A stretch of DNA of 64,000 nucleotides from Basidiobolus meristosporus CBS 931.73 (lineage: Eukaryota > Basidiobolomycota > Basidiobolomycetes > Basidiobolales > Basidiobolaceae): positions 37,639-101,638 of the forward strand of contig MCFE01000295.1 of the NCBI GenBank assembly GCA_002104905.1, read 5' to 3'. The notes under the pieces were generated by a model, which saw nothing but the letters and a program-made list of their open reading frames with translations, was not told the DNA's origin and searched no databases. Positions within the stretch are counted from its first letter, which is position 1. Every line of letters starts with the position of its first letter. The translations under genes were made by a program, and so were the position numbers. Below are positions 1 through 8,749 of the stretch, in pieces.

Positions 1-2100
1 GTAGTACCGGCAACTTAACTAGTCTTCCTATCTCCCCACACATTTGCTCCATAGATATCTCACAAAAGGTGAAGCAAGGCCCAATATTGTCCACACACCA
101 TGCAAGATGGTGTAGAGAATGGATACAGTAGCTGCAGAGATCTATGCATTCAGCTATATGATTGTAGTATAGCCGCTCAAATCCTGTTACAAACTCCTTA
201 CACAACAGCTGGAGAGGTGTCAAGTTGGCATTGATGATCCACTTTGTGATAATTATCCCTACAATGTCCATATATGACTCCCAGTGCTTCCAATGTACAC
301 TTGGTAGAAATGGCTTCAGAATGCCTCCTGAATAAATACATATTCAGTTCATCCAGTCTTTGCATTTGTATTGTTGCAGAAGCATATGAATATTGATTGG
401 GGCCCATAAGAAGTACTTAGGATAGTGGATACTCTGTAATATCTTGCCAATTCTTTCAAATTTTGCTGGTATCTCCAATGGTTCATTTAGCTTGCAACAC
501 CCCATGTACAACTTGGTCATCTGTATAGGAATATTGATGAAGCAGCAAATGCAATGCTCCCAGTGGAAAGCTTTTGCTCCAGTGGGTACCCTCTATCTTA
601 AGTATCTCTGGTTTCCAATTGATTTTATATTTTAGCCAATGGCTTATAGCTTGCCAACTTTACTATAATTGCATGATTACTTCTGTACATTCTCTTGGTG
701 GGAGGACAATGTTCTTAGTGTTTATGTTCAGGTAATAATAATTTGTGTGAGTAATTGAGTAAATCATCTGGATCTTGCACAGTCAACAGCAATATCATCC
801 ATTGTGCCTGGAAAAGCTATCTATCTTGCTGATGGCTAGGGTATCTTCAATGCGGATGAAGATATGTGCATTGACATGACAGCCATTTACTGTTATCCTG
901 CTGAAAGCATACAAAACTCATCCAGCAATGGATACAGTTAGCTATCCAGGTTGGACGGTGATTTAGGCCTAAATACCAGTGAAACCACCATCAGATTTTT
1001 ACTTTGATACCATGTGATAGGTGGCAGATCCAGGTTGATGAGAATCAGTGGGCAGCAGGATTTGCTGCCAGAGTACTTGTTTAATGGGAATCCATCAAGT
1101 GCTCAGGCAGAGGCATGGTCATACATACCTTCAGAGTAGCCCTGGCTTCTTAGCTATTTGTAATGTTTGTCATTGAATACATTGCATGTGGGTTATTACT
1201 GACTGTACTTGGTGAGTGGGAGAGCTTGTAGGTCAAGTCAGTATCACTTGGTTCAGAATTGCTTCTGATAGAAGGTAGCAAGGTAATAAAGACTTGTGTT
1301 TATTTCATCCCAAATCACCTTGTTCTCTTACTTGGTTCAATTGGGTAGATATATATCACTTGAGGGCTTAGATAATAGACAATGTGTTATAAAATAGGGG
1401 TGTGAACACCTTCCTGTTATGGTAAGTGTTCTAACTAGATAAGGGCAGGGATAGTAGGGAGGGCACATGGGGGAATCATAGGGAGGATACTGGGGGACTT
1501 TGGGTAAGACTCTTGGGAGAACTCTTGGGCAAAGAGTGGGTACTGCATTTAGTACTCACATTGCATACATTTACGCTTGATTGATACTCAGTACAGTACT
1601 TTATAGCGTTGCAACATTTGCCTGACTGCATATGCTTCTTTAGACAGGGTAGTACTGGAATATATCCAGAGTGTGAACAATGTTTTTCCTCAATGGTGGT
1701 GGATTTCAGACAATTAGGACATGTTGCAAGGGTGGTATTTTTGGATGTGAATGCCATGCAACTGCTAACACATGCTGGAATCAGGATAGTCCTGGGGTCA
1801 TATGTTGCCAGCCTCATGATGGTTGTCCACTTGTACCATGTAGGTGGTTAGTTGTATCCCAGAATGATTTGGCAGGAAGTAGTAGTAAATTGGCAAAGCC
1901 CCCATTACTGATATTAGTGGAAACACGCCACTTCTGTAGTCACAATAATACATTGCTCACCAGTAGATGGATTACTGGGCTTGCTTGGCTCCATAAAGTA
2001 ACCTTGGCATTTGTTTCAATGGGTGCTGTCTCATTGCATATTGGAATTTGACTGGGCTCATGCATAGTACTGTTGATCAGGGGAAATAGACTTACAGTCC
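1..2100 (-). pseudogene. Plavaka-like DNA transposase remnant (middle and C-terminal part)
   Basis: Read on the minus strand, this stretch carries broken pieces of a large fungal DDE-type transposase. Visible in order are DPRTILIPACVSS near 1800, a CPNC zinc-ligand pair near 1715, YIPVLPCLKK near 1650, a CCPLILINLDLP-like block at 1023-1059, and a SLHHLAWCV-like block near 100 followed by CG. The order CPxC, YIPxxPxL, DGF, CWPLILIN, then HSLLH/GP/CG is what I recall for Plavaka transposases of mushroom-forming fungi. Many stops and frameshifts make it non-functional, and it runs off the left window edge. An inverted copy at 20276-22215 (+) matches nearly base for base in places. The family name is from recall of motifs; that it is a repeated transposase relic is more secure. 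Confidence 0.6.
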
Positions 2101-3010
2101 ATCAGTGTGCCTTCTTCAGCAGGCTGAGGTGAGCCCAAAGACATCACAAACTCATCTGACTCAAGTTGCGCAAGGTTACAAAGACAGCCAGGTGCAAATA
2201 TACAAGTATCAACTTGCTGGCAAGACAATGTTGGTAGAGTAGTGACTGATGAATGTTATGAATAGACACAAGGCAGGAGAGTAGGGCTAGGCAAGGCAGG
2301 ACCAGGAAAGGACTTAGGTGTGGTTCAACAAGGCAACGCAGATTTCCAAGGCAAGGCTGTTTATTCAAGACCTCTGTTTATCAGACTCAAGAATACATAA
2401 GGGGGGATAGGATATATATACGTTTTGGCAATATGGATGCCAAGAGATATTGGCTAATACTGATGGGGTTTTGGGGTGAGGCACAGTAAGTGTGCCAAGA
2501 TAGAAAATACTAAAGAGCAAACTAGAATATCACATGGGGATATGTCAGGAGTCAGCTGATCATGTGACCAGGTCATGTGACATTCAATTACCATATATAG
2601 AATGGGACTACATAAACTCCAATGGGAAGCTTCCATAGAATGCTCCATTGTGTAATGTCAACTTGGAGTTTTCAAGAAGTTGCTAGAATGTAGTAGAACT
2701 TTCTAGAAGGAACTGAAATTTCTTCACTGACTTGATTTGGCTAGATAACTGGAGACCAGGGATGTCATGTGATCATGACAATGCATGGTCAAATATGACA
2801 TGTGTGGCAAAATACTGGCCATGATCCTTGTAATACTTCCTATACTGTCTGCATGCTCCATGGCTAAGAGGCTTGCAACAAAAGCCATACAGACTTTTTT
2901 CTCTTCTCTTATGGCATTGAATCACAGTAGTCTTGTCCATTGGGCAAACAATTTGACCTTCAACAACATAACACTATTATATCACTTTTTGTTCAATACT
3001 CATGTGAATT
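2100..3010 (-). pseudogene. N-terminal part of Plavaka-like transposase with zinc-finger-like motif
   Basis: This minus-strand segment matches 28740-29225 and 49635-50015. In each copy the translation contains a short cysteine/histidine cluster of the form C-G-(Y/F)-C-x-K-P-L-(S/N)-H-x-A-(C/S)-x-Q-H/Y-R, here around 2830-2900. The pattern suggests a C2HC or C2H2-type finger near the start of the transposase, which fits a DNA-binding N terminus. In this copy the second cysteine and final histidine positions are altered (GFCCKPLSHGACRQY) and stops interrupt the frame. The 5' end lies about 160 bp from the divergent companion gene beginning at 3167. Confidence 0.45.
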
Positions 3011-3166
3011 TAAGACAACCTTGTATTTGAGACATGGCACCTTCCTGAATGTTAAGATTCAACTAATGACTTGCCATAGTAAGCATTATAAATAAAGTTG
3101 TGGCACTACATACCCACATATATGTAACACTGTTTCCCGTTTGGTTTGACTCACTTCCATTTATAT
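3010..3166. promoter_or_regulatory. Divergent intergenic region between transposase 5' end and companion gene
   Basis: About 150 bp separates the minus-strand transposase start from the plus-strand companion gene start. The block is conserved at 20196-20275 (inverted) and 50016-50099, including TAGTAAGCATTATAAATAAAG and a TATATATGCC string around the companion ATG. TATAAA-like strings occur on both sides. Conservation in copies whose coding parts have decayed suggests a shared bidirectional promoter, but promoter activity is inferred only from position and composition. Confidence 0.35.
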
Positions 3167-5190
3167 ATGCCACCAAAAAATAAAGCAAAGTTGTCTGGTT
3201 CTTAACTAAGCCCCACAGCTGACAGCAGTGGAAAATGGTTGGACAACAGCTTGCTGGGCATTCAGTGCAACAAGCAGGGCTACATTTAAAAAAGTTCATG
3301 TTAAAAATGTGACCACTAAAGGTAATAATGGTGACTCCTCAGGCTCTCAGTCAAGTAGGCAATTGAGAACCTCTGCAGAGACACAAGCTGACTGTTATGC
3401 TCAGGCAGATGACAGTGTAGCAAACACCATACCTTTAGTTGAAGATCAGCTAGTAACTGTCATAACATCACTGCCATCTGAATTAGCAAGTATTTTGTCA
3501 GTTCATACCAAAGCATTAATGAAGCAATTAGGTGCAGTGGCTGATAGAATAAATGCAAAGGCCCAGAGATATCAGGAAATAGTCCAGAAATAGGATCAGT
3601 GGACAAAAGGTGTAGAGCAATCAATATCCCTGGTAGAGAAAGCAGTATCTTTGCTGCAAAGAAGGAACTCAAGTAGCTCAATGTCACAGCCAAGAATTGA
3701 GCCATTTCCTGGTGTAACAGCAGAGGAACACTGTGCAGTCTTTGAAGCACACCAACAGTGCCCAAAGATAAAGCCCACTAAAAACCTATCACAGCATGGG
3801 TGGGAGACAATGTGGTGTTTACACTGAAGCCTAAAAGTCAAAAGGCATAGAAGATCTGTGAAGCCTTTGAGTGCAATAATGAAATGTGTGCTAATATTCA
3901 AGAGGCTGTCGGAAGTCTAGCATGCCATCACCTTAAGACTGGCATACCATAGGACCATCAGCAACTCAAGGCCAAGCAGAATGAACTTGACTTGTTTTAT
4001 GACCATTATCCTGGATTCAAACGGGGCAAATGTATTTTGGGCCAGCATTTGTATTCTAAGAAAGTATCTTAAGAATAGCACAAACTATTAAATGCAGAAG
4101 AATAAGGGTGCTGAGGCTAAAAACCAGCAGCTTCCTCAAGAGCCTGCTGCAGGCTGGGCAAAAAGCTCCAAACAAGCATCAAAGAGTAGTCAGGTAGCTG
4201 GAAGAGTGCCAATAATGGACAAGCAGGCTGAAACAGATGCACCTGCCCAACACTTATCAAGGAAAAAGCACAGTATCACTCAAAAAGTTTCTAGTCCAAG
4301 TAGCAGTGAAGGACCTGGTGGTGATGAAAACTGTGGCTTTCTCAGGAGCCTGTCACAACTATGGCTGAGAGCTCAAAGCAAGCAATAAAGTAACATTAAG
4401 TTGCTACAAGAGTGCCAGCAAGGGGCAAGCAGGCCAAAATGTATGCATTTGAGCAGAACTTATCAAGATGAAAACATAGTTCATTACAAGAAGCACTCAG
4501 ACAAAGCAGCAGTGAAATAATTGGCAGTGATAAAGGAAAAGGTAAAGGGAAAATGTCTACCCAAGCCTGAGACAGGGAAGCATGCAAAAGAAGCTGCAGG
4601 TCTTGCAAATTAACGTGGTAAGCCTAGAACAGATTGAATCCCATCACAGCTGCGAAGAATTACCTACAAGAAAACAGCTGTTTTCATAAGAGTTGGAAGT
4701 GCAGGCAGTTGAGCTGCACTCCAGCAAGGTAGGTTTGTATGCAGAGAAAGGCAATTTGTCTACCACAGCCTCCATGTCCTTCATTTTTGACAGAGTAGGG
4801 ATCCTGCTGAGTGACAAGGCTACAGTGTGAAGAATTCAAAAGACTATCACAGAGCCTTCAGAGGAATTTTGGAATATTAGCAAGACATCAAGAGATTGCA
4901 GCACTTCCTCAAGAGCAGTGCTCAAGAAAATGCACTTGAATAATTCAAGGATTTATTGCAAGGACTGGCAGATGAGGTGCTAGACCGTGCAGTGCTGGCT
5001 GAAGACCAGGCCATGTGGGAACCAGTGAATGAACAGTGGCATCAAGCCGTTGTGTTCCTGCCAGAGTCATGGAAACAGAGCATTACAGCAGAATATACTT
5101 ATTGAGTGTGGGTCTGGGCTTAATGCTAGTGTAGGGTATAGGGACTTGTATAGGTCAATACAATTGGCAATTGAGGTACAACTGAAGTTT
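3167..5190 (+). pseudogene. Transposon companion gene, copy A1 (decayed)
   Basis: The gene opens with MPPKNKAKLSGS and then an in-frame TAA where copy A6 at 50100 continues, so it is already broken near codon 13. Later segments still match the other copies: a Ser/Gln-rich stretch (3310-3600), the conserved ECNNE..IQEA...CHH block (3860-3960), and a Lys/Ser/Gln-rich module present twice, with its SSKQASK landmark at 4164 and the equivalent at 4370, a period of about 206 bp. The C-terminal part (4690-5100) contains TTASMSF, a DEVLD-like segment and WEPVNEQWH. I do not recognise the protein. It recurs at least eight times in this window beside transposase pieces. Confidence 0.6.
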
Positions 5191-5345
5191 CAATGATAAT
5201 AAATCAATTTGTATGCATAAAAAGTAAGAGAAACAGTTGAGTCAGGAAATGAGGAGTGTGAAAAAGAGGCAATAGCACATCAATATACACAAACATAGGA
5301 GTTAATTGAGTGTCAGGGATCAGAAAGTGAGCAAATTCAAAATAG
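5190..5345 (+). repeat. Tail block of the DNA transposon (non-coding, truncated)
   Basis: The sequence just after the companion gene, from ATAAAAAGTAAGAGAAACAG on, is repeated after the other companion copies at 11190-11530 (-), 22481-22765 (-), 48451-48830, 52170-52490 and 55705-56030. It has no open frame. Here it is cut at about 5345 by the copia family 2 remnant. It may be the 3' UTR plus element end. Confidence 0.5.
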
Positions 5346-5550
5346 AAATTTATCTTGCAATTCCAGGCTCTTGGTGACTGATTGACACTATATAGAATTT
5401 TCATGCTTGCATACCAGATGAGGGTCCTCCTGGTCAACAGGCCCATCAGGCTGATGCATATGTATGTCCTCAACAAGCTCTTCATTCAAAAAGGCAGCTT
5501 TTGCATTATTCTGATCATTAAAAGCTCAAATATGGCTGCAATAACTAATA

Positions 5551-5759
5551 GACTTGTTCCATTGCGCCATTGATTATAGTGCCAGAAAGTGCTGTATATT
5601 TTGTTATTAATTTGATATTTTAGGGTTATATGAATGTCAATTTAGATCCCAAATTGGCACTGTATGGCACCACATGGCACTCTGTGGCACAATCAGGCAC
5701 CATCTGGCATGCTATGGCACTATTAGGCGCTGTGATCAGCTGGAATGATGGAACAAGTC
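5551..5759. mobile_element. MITE-like insertion with 12-bp terminal inverted repeats
   Basis: A 209-bp block interrupts the copia remnant exactly. The left end reads GACTTGTTCCAT and the right end is its perfect reverse complement. Both sides are flanked by TAATA (5546-5550 and 5760-5764), and the interrupted copia sequence resumes directly after it when compared with K at 59925-59960. It encodes no protein. Its right half is an array of eight 10-bp units. Size, inverted repeats and target duplication fit a non-autonomous DNA transposon; the superfamily cannot be set from a 5-bp duplication. Confidence 0.8.
5656..5735 (+). repeat. Tandem array of eight 10-bp GGCAC units inside the MITE
   Basis: Units start at 5656, 5666, 5676, 5686, 5696, 5706, 5716 and 5726, each beginning GGCAC (GGCAT in the sixth, GGCGC in the eighth) followed by five variable bases. 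The strict 10-bp spacing places the motif on one face of the DNA helix. It could be a transposase sub-terminal binding array or simple slippage; I cannot tell which. Confidence 0.85.
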
Positions 5760-6712
5760 TAATATCAATCTAATGAAATTAAACTTGGCTACTGGTGAAA
5801 AGGTCTCAATATAATCAAGTCCTTTGGTTCAAGACTAACCTTTGGCCACAGGTCTTGCTTTGTATTGTTCATATGTGCCATCAGCCTTGTATTTTGTCTT
5901 GAAGACCCACCTGCATCTAATGGATTTCTGGTTGATTAGTAATTTGACTAAGTCCCAGGTTTAATTTTCAATCAGTGCCTGATACTCTTAACTCATTGCA
6001 GAGATTCAAAACCTTGTCTGAGGGCCATTTGAGGCCTCATTTACAGTCTAGGGGCACATCAATATGGACTGCATAGGCATAGGCCTAGTTTGTACTCTCA
6101 TTGATATACAATAAGTTGACTTTTACTGGTCCAATTGGATTTCCTGGCTTGTGATGCTGGAATGATCACTTCTGGGATATTCCTGTGCACACTGACTCAG
6201 GCTGAGCTACAGTTTTAGAGTCCTCTGGAGTGAGAAAATATATACTATTCTTCACTGATTGAATTGTGACTCAGAGCAGGCTTGAAGATCAAATTTTTGT
6301 GATCATCTTGATGTCATTCTTTATACAAAGTTGGAAGATTTATAAGACAATATATGCCTTATAATGGATAGCTTTTTTGCTATGGTAATGTAGAGTCCAT
6401 ATGTCTCACACTCATTGGTGTAGTCTGAAAATACGCATTTGAATCTCTCTAGCTGAAATTTCAACTGATTTGTAGTCAGTTACTTTGCTTGTGCTGTACA
6501 CCCAAATACTATTAGATGTTCTGGCATTTGATCTATATTCATGTCATGCCTCAATGAGGCAGAATCACCAAGCTTCCTGATGTAGCTCCTATTCTAAAGC
6601 TACACAGCTGTGGCAGCTGATTTCACTCAGAAACCAATGGAAATCTTTGATCATGGATTGTAGATGAAGCCAAGTCCTCCTGCTGTGGTCTTGCTTACAG
6701 AAATTAGGCTCC

Positions 6713-6932
6713 GTTGTAAAAATCTGTAATTCAAGCTAAATATACACCCAACTTAGTCACTTGGATCATTACCGCTAAATTCTAAGCAATATGGACCAAA
6801 TTCTGTGTTGGGATTTAACTAAAATATCTTCAACAAATATCAGATACCCACAATACAGGAATTCTTAAAGCTGTCCAAGCAGTCTCAAACTTTGCACACA
6901 TATTCTTGGACCTTCTTTAACCTGCAAGGCAG
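6713..6932 (+). repeat. Copia family 2 LTR, 5' part
   Basis: From GTTGTAAAAATCTG onward this follows the family 2 LTR (reverse complement of 58303-58651) through the CTTAGTCACTT, GGGATTTA and CTTTGCACACAT landmarks to TTCTTTAACC, then leaves it abruptly at about 6932. The last 15 bp of the same LTR type reappear at 8092-8106, directly before a primer-binding site and gag. One LTR therefore seems to be split by the intervening 1.16 kb. Confidence 0.7.
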
Positions 6933-7435
6933 GTAGCATGGGTGGATGATTGGAGTGAGGCTTTGGGGAAGGGGGGCACCCTCAATGGGGGGAGGTAATT
7001 GAGATTAGGGTGTACCCCATGGTGTTTAATACCCTTGCTTTCACAGGGGCTGGACTATATCATCATCCATATCAGCAAGCCAAAAGCCTCCTCTTTGCCC
7101 TGCATTTTGATGAAAGGTGTGTAGTCTCTAAGGATCCCACTAGAGCAACCCCGCAAACAGGGCCAAATCTTGTTGGTTTCCTGCTACTTGTTCATTGTTA
7201 CATACCTTGGATTTTCACAAAAAACAACCTTGATTCTTTGGGGGTATACCTCCCCCCTATCAATGCAGTACAGGGCTGGGGGCTTGATTGGTTTATCAAG
7301 CACCACCAAGGGCTCCTGATTGGCCCCCCCTGAGGAAGCACTTTACTATCCTAGGCAGGTTTCTTTTTGCTTTAGTCTTTAGGAGTTTCCAGCATATAGT
7401 CTTATGCTCACTGGAGCCTTACAACCATGGGGGCC
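6933..7435. other. GC-richer orphan segment left of the mitochondrial fragment
   Basis: The segment is compositionally unlike its surroundings, with runs such as GGGGAAGGGGGGCACC near 6963 and TTGGCCCCCCC at 7320. It is not repeated elsewhere in the window. A 107-codon open frame (7010-7333, +) resembles nothing I know and lacks clear domain motifs, so I do not call it a gene. Together with the mitochondrial fragment it forms the insert in the LTR. It may itself be organellar or a separate filler. Confidence 0.4.
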
Positions 7436-8038
7436 CTACAATGGAGCTATAATATGCATTACTGATAAAGCAGCTAATACAAAAGGTAATAGGTAATGAA
7501 GACTGAAGAATCTATTTAAAGTAGGGTTATCTACTGAGAATCCTCCCCAAAAAAGATTAACCAAGTCTCCACCTATTACTGGGATTGTTGATAATAGGTT
7601 AGTTGAAACTGTAGCTCCCCAGAAACTCATTGTCCCCTGTACTAGAGTATAACCTAAAAAAGCTGTAACCATCATGACAATTAGAATAACTACTCCTATT
7701 GACCATACCAAAATTCTAGGTCTTTTATATGATCTGTAGTATAATCCTTTTCAAATATATACAAGATTGAAGAAGAATAAAGCCACAGTTACATGTGTAT
7801 ATTGAATAAGCCAACCAGAGTTTAAATCTCTCATTATATGCACTACACTCATAAAAGCTTAATCCACATAACTTGTATAATGCATTGCTAAAGTTACTCC
7901 TGTAATTATTTGAATTCCTAGACATATGCCTAATAATAATTCATAATTCCATAAGTAACTTATATTTGATGGTGATGGTGAATCTATTACATAACTATTA
8001 GCTATATTTAATAAAGAGTGACTTTTTGATAATTTCAT
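7436..8038 (-). pseudogene. cob: Nuclear copy of mitochondrial cytochrome b (NUMT), codons 1 to about 199
   Basis: A continuous minus-strand frame starts at an ATG at 8038 and reads [20 protein letters not shown], then [58 protein letters not shown] and [20 protein letters not shown], ending after MHIIA. That is the N-terminal half of cytochrome b, the membrane haem-b subunit of complex III. Codon 60 is TAA and codon 96 is TGA; TGA means Trp in most fungal mitochondria but stop in the nucleus. Near codon 96 about two codons seem missing before KGLYY, and the usual LPxGQMS loop reads LVQGTMS. It breaks off where a conserved LHxHGSSNP would follow. It is an inactive insert, not a gene. Confidence 0.9.
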
Positions 8039-8106
8039 CTCTTGTCTGCTTCCCCCACTCCTGGACCATGCCCCCTCCCTACCCAGGGGGGCCTTGACTC
8101 CAACAA
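8039..8106 (+). other. C-rich spacer and last bases of the split copia LTR
   Basis: Directly beyond the cytochrome b start codon lies a C/G-run spacer (CATGCCCCCTCCCTACCCAG). From about 8092 the sequence CTTGACTCCAACAAC matches the end of the family 2 LTR (AAGACTCTTACAAC before the primer site of K). This marks the right edge of the foreign insert. Confidence 0.5.
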
Positions 8107-8660
8107 CCGGTCATGAGCCCCAAACTGTCACTTGATGCAATACCTATTACCGCTATTACTGAAATTCTTCCCTCTGCTAAAAGGTCGGATGGATCTATCT
8201 ATCTAGTGTGGAAGGTAAAGATGAAGATGCTGCTGCCAGAAAGAGGCCTTTGGGATACTGTCATGGGTGAAGAATGCCTTCCTAACAACATGGGAGAGAA
8301 ATCCTTAAAGTACCCAAAGAAAGAACAAAGTGCCTTTAACTGTATTTGCCTTAAAGTTACACAAGTTGCTAATGCAATGCTCAAGAGCAAAAACAGCAAC
8401 AAATGCCAGGAAAGCATTAGAAGTCACCCACCATTCATGCTCAGCTGTCAAGAAAGTGTACTGTAGACAAAAACTCTTTACTACAAAGATGCAGCCAGGA
8501 GAAGAAATGAATAATCTATTCAACAGAAATACCCTGCTAGTGGATGAGATGGAATATATGGGTGTACCAACTACTGATGAGGATGTGATAGTAACCATCC
8601 TGCATAGCCTGACATACAAGTCTCAGGGCCTTGTATCAGCCCTAGTGTCTCAAAATCTGC
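8107..8660 (+). pseudogene. Copia family 2 gag remnant with primer-binding site
   Basis: It begins with a mutated primer site (CGGTCATGAGCCCC) whose ATG at 8113 starts MSPKLSLDAIPITAIT, matching copy K (MSPKLSLSAMSTTAIT). It continues through VWKVKMKMLL, GLWDTVMGEEC, KKEQSAFNCICLKV, and in a shifted frame MQPGEEMNNL, NTLLVDEME and VGVPTTDEDVIVTIL-like sequence. At least one frameshift lies near 8330. At about 8660 the match to gag is lost, and a gypsy relic follows. Confidence 0.8.
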
Positions 8661-8749
8661 TTAATTGCTTCAATTTGTTGAGATCCATAGTTCTACATGC
8701 ATTGACCAACTATTCCCACTGCCACTGCAATGTTTAGATGAGTAGACAT

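Larger units (their letters stand above)
5346..6712 (-). pseudogene. Copia family 2 pol remnant (reverse transcriptase to integrase)
   Basis: The minus strand aligns in order with copy K (59740-60780): the SRAWNCKI-like RT segment at 5350-5390, the LNE/EDMHMHQ region near 5440-5500, then VAKFNSIR, GCRWVFKTKY, the linker, and finally the integrase end at about 6600-6660 with an AESVATAV-like string. It is saturated with stops and indels and is clearly older than K. A small MITE-like insertion (5551-5759) splits it. No LTR of its own is visible on the left, where it abuts the transposon tail. On the right it stops at the start of a plus-strand family 2 LTR. Confidence 0.7.

Noticed and set aside
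2144-2648. Short minus-strand frames rich in Leu/Cys near 2144-2648
   Set aside because: They lie in the decayed transposase N-terminal region and are not conserved in the copies at 28.8 and 49.7 kb.
5656-5735. CRISPR-like array
   Set aside because: Units are only 10 bp with a 5-bp constant part and no spacers. It sits inside a MITE in a eukaryotic genome.
7010-7333. 107-codon open frame in the GC-rich segment
   Set aside because: No recognisable domain, no second copy, and high GC lengthens chance frames. Not called as a gene.
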